A stretch of DNA of 64,000 nucleotides from assembly GCF_040732315.1 (NCBI RefSeq), contig NZ_CP160388.1, forward strand, positions 1,513,501 to 1,577,500, in the 5' to 3' direction. Positions 39,443 to 48,412 of this stretch are shown in pieces. Positions within the stretch are counted from its first letter, which is position 1; every line of letters begins with the position of its first letter. The notes under the pieces were generated by a model, which made no database searches, had not been told where the DNA came from, and saw nothing but the letters and a program-made list of their open reading frames with translations. A program made the translations under genes and the position numbers. This stretch comes from Oryzisolibacter sp. LB2S (GTDB taxonomy: Bacteria > Pseudomonadota > Gammaproteobacteria > Burkholderiales > Burkholderiaceae_C).

Positions 39443-40137
39443 TGCTCAGCGTGGAGAAACTGCATGCCTACTACGGCAAGAGCCATGTGCTGCATGGCGT
39501 GAGCTTCGAGGTGGGCGCGGGCGAGATCGTCGCGCTGCTCGGGCGCAACGGCTCGGGGCGCTCCACCGCGGCCAAGGCCATCATGGGCCTGGTGGACTGG
39601 GAGGGCGGCATAACTTGGAAGGGTCAGAGCCTCAAGGGCAAAAAGGCCTACGAGGTCGCCCACCTGGGCCTGGGCTACGTGCCCGAGAGCCGCGACGTGT
39701 TTCCCAACCTCACGGTGCATCAGAACCTGGTGCTGGGCCAGAAGGGCCGCGGCAGGAACAGTCGCTGGAGCTTTGACGACATGTACGCCATGTTTCCGCG
39801 CCTGAAGGAGCGGCGCGACATCGAGGCCGGCGTGATGTCCGGCGGCGAGCAGCAGATGCTGACCCTGTGCCGCACGCTCATGGGCGACCCCGACCTCATC
39901 ATCATCGACGAGCCGACCGAGGGCCTCGCGCCCAAGATCGTCGAGCTCGTGGCCGACTACCTCGTCAGGCTCAAGGAACGCGGCGTCTCCGTGCTGCTGA
40001 TCGAGCAAAAGCTCACCATCGCCATGAGCATCTCCGACCGCGCCTTGGTCATGGGCCACGGCAGCATCGTCTTCGAGGGCACGCCCGACGCGCTGCGCGC
40101 CAATGCCTATGTGCGCAAGGAGTGGCTGGAGGTGTGA
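39442..40137 (+). CDS. livF: Branched-chain-type ABC transporter ATP-binding protein LivF (Walker A Lys replaced by Arg)
   Basis: A 231-aa ATPase with LivF blocks (LGYVPESRDVFPNLTVHQNL, MSGGEQQMLTLCRTLMGDPDLIIIDEPTEGLAP). The Walker A is GRNGSGRST: the usual Lys that contacts ATP phosphates is Arg (CGC at codon 42), read clearly in the sequence. Signature, Walker B and H-like regions are otherwise intact (the H position reads Gln in LLIEQKLT). It is the last gene of the transporter operon. Confidence 0.92.
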   Translation: MLSVEKLHAYYGKSHVLHGVSFEVGAGEIVALLGRNGSGRSTAAKAIMGLVDWEGGITWKGQSLKGKKAYEVAHLGLGYVPESRDVFPNLTVHQNLVLGQKGRGRNSRWSFDDMYAMFPRLKERRDIEAGVMSGGEQQMLTLCRTLMGDPDLIIIDEPTEGLAPKIVELVADYLVRLKERGVSVLLIEQKLTIAMSISDRALVMGHGSIVFEGTPDALRANAYVRKEWLEV

Positions 40138-40167
40138 CGCGCGCGTGCAACGTTACTGGCGCTTGAC

Positions 40168-40752
40168 TCACGAGGACTTCTTCTCGCGCGGCACGCGGCC
40201 CATCAGATAGAACTCCGGGTTGGGCTGCATGCCGGCAAAGCTCGCCATGCGGTTGGACAGGCCGAAGAAGGCGGTGATGGCCGCAATGTCCCAGATGTCC
40301 TCGTCGTCGAAGCCGTGGGGGTAGAGGGCCTCGAAGTCGGCGTCCTCGATCAGGTGCGCCTCCTTGCAGACCTTCATCGCAAAGTCCAGCATGGCCTTCT
40401 GGCGCGGGCTGATGTCGGCCTTGCGGTGGTTCACGGCCACCTGGTCGGCCACCAGCGGTTTCTTCTCGTAGATGCGCAGGATGGCGCCATGGGCGACGAT
40501 GCAGTACAGGCACTGGTTCACGGCGCTGGTGGCGGTGACGATCATCTCGCGCTCGCCCTTGGTGAGGCTGCCTTCCTCCTTGAGCATGAGCGCGTCGTGG
40601 TAGGCGAAGAAGGCGCGCCATTCGGCCGGCCGGCGCGCAAAGCCCAGGAACACGTTGGGGATGAAGCCGGCCTTCTCCTGCACCTCCAGGATGCGCGCGC
40701 GAATGTCCTCGGGCAGGCTGTTCAGGTCGGGGTGGGGGTAGCGCTCGGTCAT
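40168..40752 (-). CDS. Peroxidase-related / AhpD-like protein
   Basis: A 194-aa cytosolic protein of the AhpD/carboxymuconolactone decarboxylase fold. It has the redox motif NQCLYCIVAHG (CxxC followed by His) and the flanking IVTATSAVN and DFAMKVCKEAHLI, as in proteins annotated 'uncharacterized peroxidase-related enzyme'. The ATG is at 40752. It is convergent with livF (30 bp). Confidence 0.87.
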   Translation of the reverse strand: MTERYPHPDLNSLPEDIRARILEVQEKAGFIPNVFLGFARRPAEWRAFFAYHDALMLKEEGSLTKGEREMIVTATSAVNQCLYCIVAHGAILRIYEKKPLVADQVAVNHRKADISPRQKAMLDFAMKVCKEAHLIEDADFEALYPHGFDDEDIWDIAAITAFFGLSNRMASFAGMQPNPEFYLMGRVPREKKSS

Positions 40753-40771
40753 GGAGTCTCCTGTGGGTTTG

Positions 40772-41455
40772 TCAGCTGCCGTCGAGCATAGCCGAGCGCG
40801 CCGCCGGCCAGTAGGCGCTCTGCTGCGCCATGAAGCCTTGCATGGCCAGTCCCAGTGCGGCGATGCCGGTGTTGGTGGGCTCGAGCCGCTGCAGCGCCCG
40901 CTGCGTGGCCTCCAGCGTCGACAGCTGGTGCGCGGCATGGGCCTTGCGGATGACGTAGCGCGATGGCGCCATGTCCTGCAGTGCCAGGCGCGGCAGGGCC
41001 TGCAGGGCGGGGTGGGTCCAGAGCATCTTGCGGCTCTTGCGCCAGGTGGCGTCCAGCACCACCAGGCGCAGCCGGTCGGGGCGGGCCAGCCAGTCGGGTG
41101 GCAGCGGGGGCGGCGCGGCGCAGGGGGCGCTGGCCGCGGTGGCGGGGTAGAGCAGCAGGGCGCGGCGCGGGGCGGCACGATCCGCGTCGCACCAGGGGGC
41201 GGTGAGCGCCTCGTGCAGCAGCTCGGGCGCGAATTGCTCGCCCACCAGCAGGCGGCTGCCCGGCAGGCACAGGTGCAGCAGCCGGCCCGTGCCCTTGGCC
41301 TGGCGCTGCTCCAGCGGGTGCATGAGGATGAGCACCTGCACCTGGTGCGCCGTGGTGTGCACGGCGGCGCACAGGCAGGTGGCCAGCGGGCGCAGGCAGC
41401 GCGGGCATTGGGCGCGGCGCGTGCCCTGGTGTCCCTGCTGGCCCTGGTCGGTCAT
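40772..41455 (-). CDS. tapT: DTW-domain tRNA-uridine aminocarboxypropyltransferase
   Basis: A 227-aa enzyme expected to add a 3-amino-3-carboxypropyl group to uridine 47 of tRNA (acp3U). It has an N-terminal zinc-type cluster (CPRCLRPLATCLC) and the defining LDATWRKSRKM (DTW), followed by APSRYVIRKAHA and LSTLEATQRAL. Its ATG overlaps the methyltransferase stop by 4 bp. The symbol is by family. Confidence 0.88.
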   Translation of the reverse strand: MTDQGQQGHQGTRRAQCPRCLRPLATCLCAAVHTTAHQVQVLILMHPLEQRQAKGTGRLLHLCLPGSRLLVGEQFAPELLHEALTAPWCDADRAAPRRALLLYPATAASAPCAAPPPLPPDWLARPDRLRLVVLDATWRKSRKMLWTHPALQALPRLALQDMAPSRYVIRKAHAAHQLSTLEATQRALQRLEPTNTGIAALGLAMQGFMAQQSAYWPAARSAMLDGS

Positions 41456-42057
41456 TCGCCGGGGCTTTCCAGCGCAAACAGCGGCAACTGCGCGCTGTGG
41501 CTCAGCCACAGGCCGCCGCCCAGGTCGCGGAAATGCCGCGCCAGGCCCCGCCGGTACAGCGCCGCGCGGTGGCGAAACTGGCGCGCGTCGGTCAGCTCCT
41601 CGTCGATGGTGCCGCGCTCGTAGTCCTCCAGCGTCACGGCCTCCAGGTAGAGCGCGCCGCGGCACAGCCGGCCCAGGTTGTCCAGGGCGTGGCGCAGGTC
41701 CTGCGCGCTCAGGTAGGGCAGCACGCCCTGGCAGATGACGAAGTCGAAGGGCTCGGCGGCCTCGTAGTCGACGACCGAGCCACGCTGCCAGCCAAAGCGC
41801 TCGCACAGATAGGCGCTGTATTCCACGCCCTGGTACTGGGCCCCGGGCAGGTGGCGCGCCACCAGATCCCGCCACAGGCCGATGCCGCAGCCCATGTCCA
41901 GCACGCGCGCCACGGGCACGCGCAGGTAGTGCAGATAGCTGCAGACAAAGGCGCCCAGCCGCTCGGTATGGCCCGGGTCGATGACGCGGGTCTTCTTGTC
42001 GTAATAAAAGCGCTGGTAATACGCCTCGTCAAACCATTGCTCGCTGGCAGATTGCAC
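41452..42057 (-). CDS. Class I SAM-dependent methyltransferase
   Basis: A 201-aa protein with SAM motif I VLDMGCGIGLWRDLV, the acidic loop VEYSAYLCERFGW and motif IV FDFVICQGVLPYL. The N-terminal WFDEAYYQRFYYDKKTRV is typical of a small family near DTW-domain genes. The substrate is unknown. Translational coupling to the tRNA enzyme suggests, but does not show, a role on RNA. Confidence 0.82.
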   Translation of the reverse strand: MQSASEQWFDEAYYQRFYYDKKTRVIDPGHTERLGAFVCSYLHYLRVPVARVLDMGCGIGLWRDLVARHLPGAQYQGVEYSAYLCERFGWQRGSVVDYEAAEPFDFVICQGVLPYLSAQDLRHALDNLGRLCRGALYLEAVTLEDYERGTIDEELTDARQFRHRAALYRRGLARHFRDLGGGLWLSHSAQLPLFALESPGE

Positions 42058-42070
42058 GCGTGCTCCTGAG

Positions 42071-42129
42071 AAGTTTTGGTGTTTTTGGCCTCTGACGCTT
42101 GTCAGTCAAGCGTAGACAGCTATCAAACA
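42071..42129 (-). repeat. Dispersed Comamonadaceae-type repeat
   Basis: On the minus strand it reads TTTGATAGCTGTCTACGCTT, then a complementary AAGCGT and AGAGGCCAAAAAC. It lies between the MFS gene stop and the methyltransferase start. Confidence 0.8.
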
Positions 42130-42142
42130 TATAGTAAATGCA

Positions 42143-43348
42143 TCAGCCGCCGACTGGCGCCCGTCCGCTGGGGCGCAGCCCCTGCCATGCGAGCAGCGCC
42201 AGCACCACGGCCACCATGGGCAGCATGCCGGCGTTGATGCCGCCCCAGCCCACGCTGTGCAGCAGCTGGCCCGAGCCGAACGAGGCCACGGCCACCGTGC
42301 CGAACACGAGAAAGTCGTTGAGCGCCTGCACCTTGGCGCGCTCGGATGGGCGATAGGCCTCGGCCAGCAGGGCCGTGGCGCCGATGAAGCCGAAGTTCCA
42401 GCCCAGACCCAGCAGCACCAGCGCCCCCCAGAAATGCGTGAGCGCCAGGCCCATGAGCGCAAGCCCCCCCGAGGCCGCAATCAGCACCAGCCCCAGCGCC
42501 GTGATGCTGCGCTTGCCAAAGCGCTCGATGAGCCGACCCGTGAAGAAGCTCGGGCCGAACATGGCCAGCACATGCCACTGAATGCCCAACGCCGCCTCTC
42601 CCACACTGTGGCCGCAGCCCACCATGGCCATGGGTGCGGCCGTCATCAGAAACGCCATGAGCCCGTAGCTGACCACGCCCGCCGTGGCCGCCACGACGAA
42701 CTGCGGCGTGCGCACGATTTCAGGCAGCGGCCGCGCGCCATGGGCCACGGCCTTCGGAGGCGCGGGCGGCAGGCGCAGCAGCATGAGCAGCGGCAGCGCG
42801 AGCAGCGCCAGCGCCGCCTGGCTGTAGAAGCTGCCCGCAAACGGCGTGGCGGGCAGGCTGTCGCGCGTCCAGATCACCACCTGCGGGCCGATGATGGCCG
42901 CGATCAGCCCGCCGACCATGACGCGCGAGATCGCGCCCGCATGGCGCGCCGGGTCGCCCACGGCATCGAGCGCGGCAAAGCGGTAGCTCTGCACGCAGGC
43001 GCCGTAAAAGCCCGCCAGCGTCGTGCCCAGGCAGAACAGCAGGAAGTCCGATTGGCTGATGCCCCAGGCCGCCACCAACCCCGACAGCATGCCCATCACC
43101 GCCCCCAGCAGATAGGCCGTGCGCCGCCCCGCGCGGTGCATGAGCCAGGCCGCGGGCAGCGTGGACAGCGCCAGCCCCAGCTGGTAGAGGCTTACGGGCA
43201 GGGTGGAGGCCGTGGGCGTGCTCGAGAGCATCTGTCCCACGAGCCCGCCGAGCGAAATGATGATGGGTGGCGAGGCGCCGCCCAGCGACTGCACGGCCAC
43301 GAGCAGGCCGAGATTGCGGCGCTCGAGCGCCTTGTGGGTGGTGGTCAT
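42143..43348 (-). CDS. Major facilitator superfamily transporter
   Basis: A 401-aa inner-membrane carrier with 12 predicted helices. MHRAGRRTAYLLGAVMG in the loop between helices 2 and 3 is the MFS signature (motif A), and RFGKRSITALGLVL is its second-half copy. The substrate cannot be inferred. It is divergent from the biotin transporter operon across a 317-bp region. Confidence 0.85.
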   Translation of the reverse strand: MTTTHKALERRNLGLLVAVQSLGGASPPIIISLGGLVGQMLSSTPTASTLPVSLYQLGLALSTLPAAWLMHRAGRRTAYLLGAVMGMLSGLVAAWGISQSDFLLFCLGTTLAGFYGACVQSYRFAALDAVGDPARHAGAISRVMVGGLIAAIIGPQVVIWTRDSLPATPFAGSFYSQAALALLALPLLMLLRLPPAPPKAVAHGARPLPEIVRTPQFVVAATAGVVSYGLMAFLMTAAPMAMVGCGHSVGEAALGIQWHVLAMFGPSFFTGRLIERFGKRSITALGLVLIAASGGLALMGLALTHFWGALVLLGLGWNFGFIGATALLAEAYRPSERAKVQALNDFLVFGTVAVASFGSGQLLHSVGWGGINAGMLPMVAVVLALLAWQGLRPSGRAPVGG

Positions 43349-43665
43349 GAAGATGGTGGAACTGGGGCTGTGGCAGGCGTCTATTGTGCCCTGCCGGCCC
43401 GCGCAGGGCGCTGCGTGAGCATTGCATCATCATGCTGAAAGAAGACGGCAGATAGCGTGAAGAAGATGGGCTGTTGCTGCATCTCGCGTCAGCATGGGCC
43501 AAATGACGCATATCTGTCGTGAACTTTGGCTGCAGTTGAATGCATTTGCGCGATGGAATTGCACGAGAGATGAAAGAAGTTGTTGAAAAATGAATGCTTT
43601 TGAATGCGTGATGGGTGAATTTGTGATGGGTACAATCTGCCCGTTCCATGTTCTGAATTGCCCAC
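43349..43665. promoter_or_regulatory. Divergent regulatory region between the MFS gene and bioM
   Basis: This 317-bp gap has no convincing gene and is much richer in A+T than its surroundings from 43430 on. A TACAAT -10 (43631-43636) lies 29 bp before the bioM ATG. A perfect 9-bp direct repeat GTGATGGGT (43608-43616 and 43623-43631), 15 bp apart, touches this -10 and could bind a repressor. GAATGC is also repeated just upstream. Confidence 0.5.
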
Positions 43666-44490
43666 ATGCCGGTCGTCCCGCCCCCATCCGCCACCGCCGC
43701 TGCCAGCGCGCCGCTGCTGGAGCTGCGCCAGCTGCACCTGCGCCGGGGCACGAGGGCGGTGTTCGCGGGCCTGGACCTGCGCCTCGATGAGCCGCGCATA
43801 GGCCTGATAGGCCACAACGGCGCGGGCAAGACCAGCCTGCTGCGCCTGCTCTGCGGTCTGGAGCAGCCGCATTCGGGCCAGGTGCTGTCCCAGGGCCAGG
43901 ACCTGCACGCGCTGCCCCAGGGTGAGCAGCGCGCCCGGCGCGTGGGCATGATGTTCCAGAACCCCGATGACCAGATCATCTTCCCCACGGTGGAGGAGGA
44001 GCTGGCCCTGAGCCTGCAGCCGCAGGGCCTGGCGCGGCGCGAGGCGCTGGCCCGCGCGCGTGAGTTTCTGGCCGCGCGCGGCCTGGCCGACTGGGCCGCG
44101 CGCGCCGTGGGCAGTCTGAGCCAGGGCCAGCGCCAGCGCGTCTGCTGGCTGGCCCTGCAGCTCGCCGGCCCGCGCACGCTGCTGCTCGACGAGCCCTTCG
44201 CCAGCCTGGACCTGCCGGGCCGCGCGCGCCTGGCCGATGACATGGCAGCCTGCACGCAGCAGCTGCTGGTGTCCACCCATGTGCTCGAACCCGTGCGCCA
44301 CTGGCCGCGCGTGATCTGGCTCGATGCCGGCCGCGTGCGCGGCGACGGGCCGGGGCGCGAGGTCTGCGCGGCCTACGAGGCGGCCGTGGCCGAGGAGCTG
44401 GCCGAGGAAAAGGCCCAGAAAAAGACCGAGGATGGGGTCGAGGAAGGGGCCGGGGAGGGCGCCCAGGCCGCGATGGCGCTGGCCGCTTAG
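43666..44490 (+). CDS. bioM: Biotin ECF transporter ATPase BioM
   Basis: A 274-aa ABC ATPase with Walker A GHNGAGKTS, Q-loop MMFQNPDDQIIF (typical of ECF ATPases), signature LSQGQRQRVCWLAL and Walker B LLLDEPFASLD. An acidic tail of about 35 residues follows the family end. It pairs with bioN and bioY to import biotin. It is the first gene of an operon with six members. Confidence 0.92.
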   Translation: MPVVPPPSATAAASAPLLELRQLHLRRGTRAVFAGLDLRLDEPRIGLIGHNGAGKTSLLRLLCGLEQPHSGQVLSQGQDLHALPQGEQRARRVGMMFQNPDDQIIFPTVEEELALSLQPQGLARREALARAREFLAARGLADWAARAVGSLSQGQRQRVCWLALQLAGPRTLLLDEPFASLDLPGRARLADDMAACTQQLLVSTHVLEPVRHWPRVIWLDAGRVRGDGPGREVCAAYEAAVAEELAEEKAQKKTEDGVEEGAGEGAQAAMALAA

Positions 44491-44526
44491 GGCTGTCGGG
44501 GTCGGACGCACGCAAGGATCAAGGCC

Positions 44527-45120
44527 ATGGGCAGTCTCTACAGCGAACACCTCACCTGGCTGCACCGCCTGGGCGCGGGCCACAAGCTCGTGGCCATGGC
44601 GCTGCTCGGCAGCCTGCTGTTTCTGCTGCCTGCGCCGTGGATGCTGGCGCTGGCCGCGCTGGGCTGCGCGCTGCTCTGGGCCAGCCTGGGGGCGGCCACA
44701 CGCGTGGCGCGCCGGCTCATGGTCTCGGTGCTCGTGGCGGCGGCGCTGGTCGCGGGCTTTCACCTGTGGATGGGCCGGCCCGACGTGGCGGCCGTGAGCG
44801 CGCTGCGCCTGGCCTGCGCGTCCACGCTGGGCGTGGCGCTCACCGTGAGCACGCGTCCCACGGATCTGCTGCTGGTGCTCGACGCATGGATGGCGCCGCT
44901 CGCGCGCCTGGGCCTGCGGCCCGAGCGCTGGTCGCTGCAGATGGCGCTGATGCTGCGCTTTACCGAGCATTTCTTCGTGCAGTGGCGCCGGCTCGACGAG
45001 GCCCACCGCCTGCGCACGGGCCGCCCCGGTGGCCTGCGGCTCATCGCGCCACTCACGGTGCAGATGCTGCAGGCTGCGCGGCGCGTGGCCGATGCCCTCT
45101 ATGCCCGCCTGGGCGGGTGA
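44527..45120 (+). CDS. bioN: Biotin ECF transporter transmembrane subunit BioN
   Basis: A 197-aa membrane protein of the EcfT/CbiQ family, begun by YSEHLTWLHRLGAGHKLVAMALLGS. It has about five helices and an ATPase-coupling segment near its end (LRFTEHFFVQWRRLDEAHRLR and APLTVQMLQAARRVADAL). It is shorter than CbiQ, as usual for BioN. Confidence 0.92.
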   Translation: MGSLYSEHLTWLHRLGAGHKLVAMALLGSLLFLLPAPWMLALAALGCALLWASLGAATRVARRLMVSVLVAAALVAGFHLWMGRPDVAAVSALRLACASTLGVALTVSTRPTDLLLVLDAWMAPLARLGLRPERWSLQMALMLRFTEHFFVQWRRLDEAHRLRTGRPGGLRLIAPLTVQMLQAARRVADALYARLGG

Positions 45121-45147
45121 CCCCCTGTTTTCTTTCAAGGACTGTTC

Positions 45148-45732
45148 ATGACTGCTGCCGTCTCCCGCAAGTCTTCCCACTCCATGGCGCTGGTGGCGCT
45201 GTTTGCCGCCCTCATGGCGGTGATGGGGCTGGTGCCCAAGATCGACCTGCCGCTGGGCGTGCCCATCACGCTGCAGTCGCTGGGCGTCATGCTCGCGGGC
45301 TGCCTGCTGGGCGCGCGCCGGGGCTTTCAGGCGCTGCTGCTGTTTCTCGTGGCCGTGGCCGCGGGCCTGCCGCTGCTGTCGGGCGGGCGCGGCGGCCTGG
45401 GCGTGTTCATGGCGCCTTCGGCGGGCTATCTCGTGGGCTACGCGCTCGCCGCGGGCGTGACGGGCGCGCTCATGTATGCGCTGCCCCAGGGCCGCCCGCT
45501 GCGCACGGCGGTGAGCGCCTTCATCGCCTCGGTGCTCGGTGGCCTGGTGTTCCTGCATGCCATGGGCATCGCGGGCCTGGTAATGCTGGCGCAGATGCCG
45601 CTGGCCAAGGCCTTCATGGCCGATCTGGTGTTCGTGCCCGGCGACCTGGTCAAGTGCGTGCTGTGCGCGGTGGTCGTGCACACGGTGGCCAAGGCCCTGC
45701 CCGACTGGCAGTTTGGCGGGCGTGAGCGTTGA
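45148..45732 (+). CDS. bioY: Biotin transporter substrate-specific subunit BioY
   Basis: A 194-aa membrane S-component with six helices. VPKIDLPLGVPITLQSLGVMLAG, GLPLLSGGRGGLGVFMAPSAGYLVGY and FVPGDLVKCVLCAVVVH are the conserved biotin-binding regions. It captures biotin and delivers it with BioM and BioN. Its TGA overlaps the TTG start of the following ligase gene. Confidence 0.95.
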   Translation: MTAAVSRKSSHSMALVALFAALMAVMGLVPKIDLPLGVPITLQSLGVMLAGCLLGARRGFQALLLFLVAVAAGLPLLSGGRGGLGVFMAPSAGYLVGYALAAGVTGALMYALPQGRPLRTAVSAFIASVLGGLVFLHAMGIAGLVMLAQMPLAKAFMADLVFVPGDLVKCVLCAVVVHTVAKALPDWQFGGRER

Positions 45733-47258
45733 GCTGCACCAACCTGGCCGAGGCGCCCGCCACGCCCATGGCGGGCCTGCCGCACGATGGCCTGGCCGAT
45801 GCCATGCACGATGCGTTCGAGCTGGTCCACGGGCCGCTCGCCCATTGGGCGCATGAGCGGCCCCATGCGCTGGCGCTGGCCAACGAGAACCAGGGCCTGA
45901 GCTATGCCGAGCTGCACGCGCGCGTGCAGGCCGAGGCGCGCCGGCTCGATGCCGCACGCGCGCCCGCGAGCGTGCTGCTCTCGGGCGCCATGGGCACGCT
46001 CGAGAGCGTGGTCGCGTTTCTGGGCGTGATCGCCAGCGGGCGCTGCGCCGCCATGGGCGATGCGCAATGGCCCGCCGGCGTGGCCGAGGCCGTGGCCGCG
46101 CGGCTGCCCCAGGCCGGCCAGCCGGGCCGGGCCACGCCGTTTTCGCCGATCTCACCGTTGTCGCCGTTCTACACGGGCTTTACCTCGGGCAGCACCGGCC
46201 TGCCCAAGGGCTTTGTGCGCCACCACCGCTCCTGGGTGGAGAGCTTTCGCGTCAGCCAGCGGGACTTTGGCGCCGCAGCCGCCACGCGCGTGTTCGCGCC
46301 CGGGCGCATGTCGCATTCGCTGTTTCTGTTCGGCGCCATGCTCGGACTGTGGACGGGCGCGGGCGCCGTGCTGCAGGAGCGCTTTTCCGCGCCGCGCGCG
46401 CTGGCCACGCTGCGTGCGGGCGCCGCGCCGCTGCTGGTCGCTGTGCCCAGCCAGCTCGTGCTGATGCTCGAGCATGCGCGGCGCAGGCGCCTGGCGCCGG
46501 TTGCGGGTGTGGAACTGGTGCTGATCAGCGGCGCGCGCTGGCTGCGCGAGCGCACGCCCGCGCTGCGCGCGCTGTTTCCGCGCGCGCGCATCGTCGAGTT
46601 CTATGGCGCGTCCGAGGCCAGCTACATCGCCTGGATGGACGCCGACCCCGCCGCGCCGGCCCAGGCCGTGGGCCGGCCCTTCAGCAATGTGGAGCTGCGC
46701 ATCGCGCCGCACCCCCATGGCCCGCAGCTGCCGCCCGGCGAGCCCGGCCTGATCTGGGTGCGCAGCCCTATGCTGTTCATGGACTATGTGAACCCCGGCG
46801 ACGCCACGGCCGCGCTGCGCGTGGGCGACTGGCTGTCGGTGCGCGACCATGGCTATCTGGATGAGGGTGGCCTGCTGCACCTGTGCGGGCGCGAGAGCCG
46901 TATGCTCGTCACCCAGGGCAAGAACCTGTTTCCCGAGGAGGTCGAGGCGCGCCTGCTGGCCCACCCGGCCGTGGCCCAGGCCAGCCTGCAGGGCCGGGCC
47001 GACGGTCTGCGAGGCATGCGCGTGCATGCCGTGCTGCAATGGCGGGCCGGGGCGGTGGCGCCTACGGTGCAGGACCTGGCCGCTTGGTGCCGCGCGGCGC
47101 TCGAGCCCTACAAGACGCCGCGCCACTGGTGGCTGTGGCGCGGCGACTGGCCCCAGACCGCGAGCGGCAAGACCGACCATGCCGCCGTGGGTCGCGCGCT
47201 GGCCGATTTGCAGCCGGCGATTTCCAAGCCCGACAGCTTTCTGGAGCCCTTGTTATGA
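45729..47258 (+). CDS. Acyl-CoA ligase (AMP-binding), YhfT-like
   Basis: A ligase of about 509 aa of the ANL superfamily with the ATP loop FTSGSTGLPKGFVRHH, EFYGASEASYIAW, and the C-terminal hinge and catalytic region (CGRESRMLVTQGKNLFPEEVE ... PQTASGKTDHAAV). I took the TTG at 45729, which overlaps the bioY stop (TTGA); an ATG at 45768 is the alternative. The same neighbour relation, bioY followed by a ligase and a thiolase, is known in Bacillus (yhfU-yhfT-yhfS). The substrate is unknown; a pimelate-like or other fatty acid would fit the biotin context. Confidence 0.85.
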   Translation: MSCTNLAEAPATPMAGLPHDGLADAMHDAFELVHGPLAHWAHERPHALALANENQGLSYAELHARVQAEARRLDAARAPASVLLSGAMGTLESVVAFLGVIASGRCAAMGDAQWPAGVAEAVAARLPQAGQPGRATPFSPISPLSPFYTGFTSGSTGLPKGFVRHHRSWVESFRVSQRDFGAAAATRVFAPGRMSHSLFLFGAMLGLWTGAGAVLQERFSAPRALATLRAGAAPLLVAVPSQLVLMLEHARRRRLAPVAGVELVLISGARWLRERTPALRALFPRARIVEFYGASEASYIAWMDADPAAPAQAVGRPFSNVELRIAPHPHGPQLPPGEPGLIWVRSPMLFMDYVNPGDATAALRVGDWLSVRDHGYLDEGGLLHLCGRESRMLVTQGKNLFPEEVEARLLAHPAVAQASLQGRADGLRGMRVHAVLQWRAGAVAPTVQDLAAWCRAALEPYKTPRHWWLWRGDWPQTASGKTDHAAVGRALADLQPAISKPDSFLEPLL

Positions 47259-48412
47259 ACGCCATGCCCATCCTGGCCTGGGCGCGCACGCCCGTGGCGC
47301 CCGTGGGTGGCGCGCTGGCCGGCTGCCAGCCGCATGAGCTGGCCGCGCCGCTGGTCGCGCGCCTGCTGCGCGACGCGGGCCTGGCGCCCAGCGCCGTGGA
47401 CGCCGTGGTGCTGGGCAACGCGCTTGGCGCGGGCGGCAACCCCGCGCGCGTGCTGGCGCTGGCGGCGGGCCTGCCAGAGCAGGTGCCCGCCATCACGCTC
47501 GACAGCCAATGCTGCGCCGGGCTGGACGCCATCACCCATGCCTGCGGCCTGCTGGCCCTGGGCCAGGCGCAGGTGGTGATTGCCGGCGGCGCCGAGGCCT
47601 GGAGCCGCGCGCCGCTGCGCATGCACCGGCCGGCCGATGGCGGCGCACCCCTGGCCTACGAGCAGCCGGCCTTCACACCCTGGCCCGAGCGCGACCCCGA
47701 CATGCTGCAGGCCGCGCTGGGCGGCGCGCGGCGCCTGGGCCTGCCGCGCGCCGCGCAGGACGGCTACGCCATCGCCAGCCACGCCCGCGCGCTGGCCGCG
47801 CGCGAGCGCCTGGCGGCCGAGATCGTGCCCATCAACGGCCTGGACCATGACGCCTACCCCCGCGCCCTGCGCGCCGAGCGCGTGGCACGCATGCCCGCCG
47901 TGGCCGCGGGCCGGGCGGGCGACGGCATGGACTGCAGCCTGAGCACCGTGGCCGTTTCGCCCCGCGCCGATGGCGCGGCGCTGCTGCTGCTGGCCAGCCG
48001 GCAGGCCTGCGAGCGCCTGGGGTTGCGAGCGCGCGCCCACTGGTGCGGCAGCGCCAGCGTGGGCGGTGCACCCGACTGTCCCATGCTCTGCGCCGTGGAT
48101 GCGGCCCGCGCCGCGGCAGTGCGCAGTGGCTGGCGACTGGACAGCCTTGATGCGCTGGAGCTGCACGACGCCTTTGCTGCCCAGGGCCTGGCCTTCTGCG
48201 ATGCCCTGAGCCTGTCGCCAGCGGCCATCAACGCGGGCGGCGGGGGCTTGGCGCGCGGCCACCCCATTGGCGCGTCGGGCGCGATCGCGCTGGTGCGGGT
48301 ACTGGCGCAGCTGTCTGCAATGCCCGGCGCCGGGCCACGGCGCGGCATGGCCTGCATCGCGGGCGCGGGCGGTCTGGGCACGGCGACCTGGGTGGAGGCC
48401 GCGCCATGTTGA
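47255..48412 (+). CDS. Thiolase family protein, YhfS-like
   Basis: A 385-aa thiolase with the nucleophilic Cys in LDSQCCAGLDAI, the His in GGGGLARGHPIGASGA, and the C-terminal Cys in GMACIAGAGGLG (slightly changed from the common CIGGGQG). It would condense or cleave acyl-CoA with acetyl-CoA. It overlaps the ligase by 4 bp (ATGA) and the nitroreductase by 7 bp, so the three are translated together. Confidence 0.9.
   Translation: MNAMPILAWARTPVAPVGGALAGCQPHELAAPLVARLLRDAGLAPSAVDAVVLGNALGAGGNPARVLALAAGLPEQVPAITLDSQCCAGLDAITHACGLLALGQAQVVIAGGAEAWSRAPLRMHRPADGGAPLAYEQPAFTPWPERDPDMLQAALGGARRLGLPRAAQDGYAIASHARALAARERLAAEIVPINGLDHDAYPRALRAERVARMPAVAAGRAGDGMDCSLSTVAVSPRADGAALLLLASRQACERLGLRARAHWCGSASVGGAPDCPMLCAVDAARAAAVRSGWRLDSLDALELHDAFAAQGLAFCDALSLSPAAINAGGGGLARGHPIGASGAIALVRVLAQLSAMPGAGPRRGMACIAGAGGLGTATWVEAAPC

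Noticed and set aside
43489..46155. 888-aa minus-strand frame opposite bioM-bioN-bioY
   Set aside because: Arg/Ala/Pro/His-rich antisense shadow of the biotin transporter genes.
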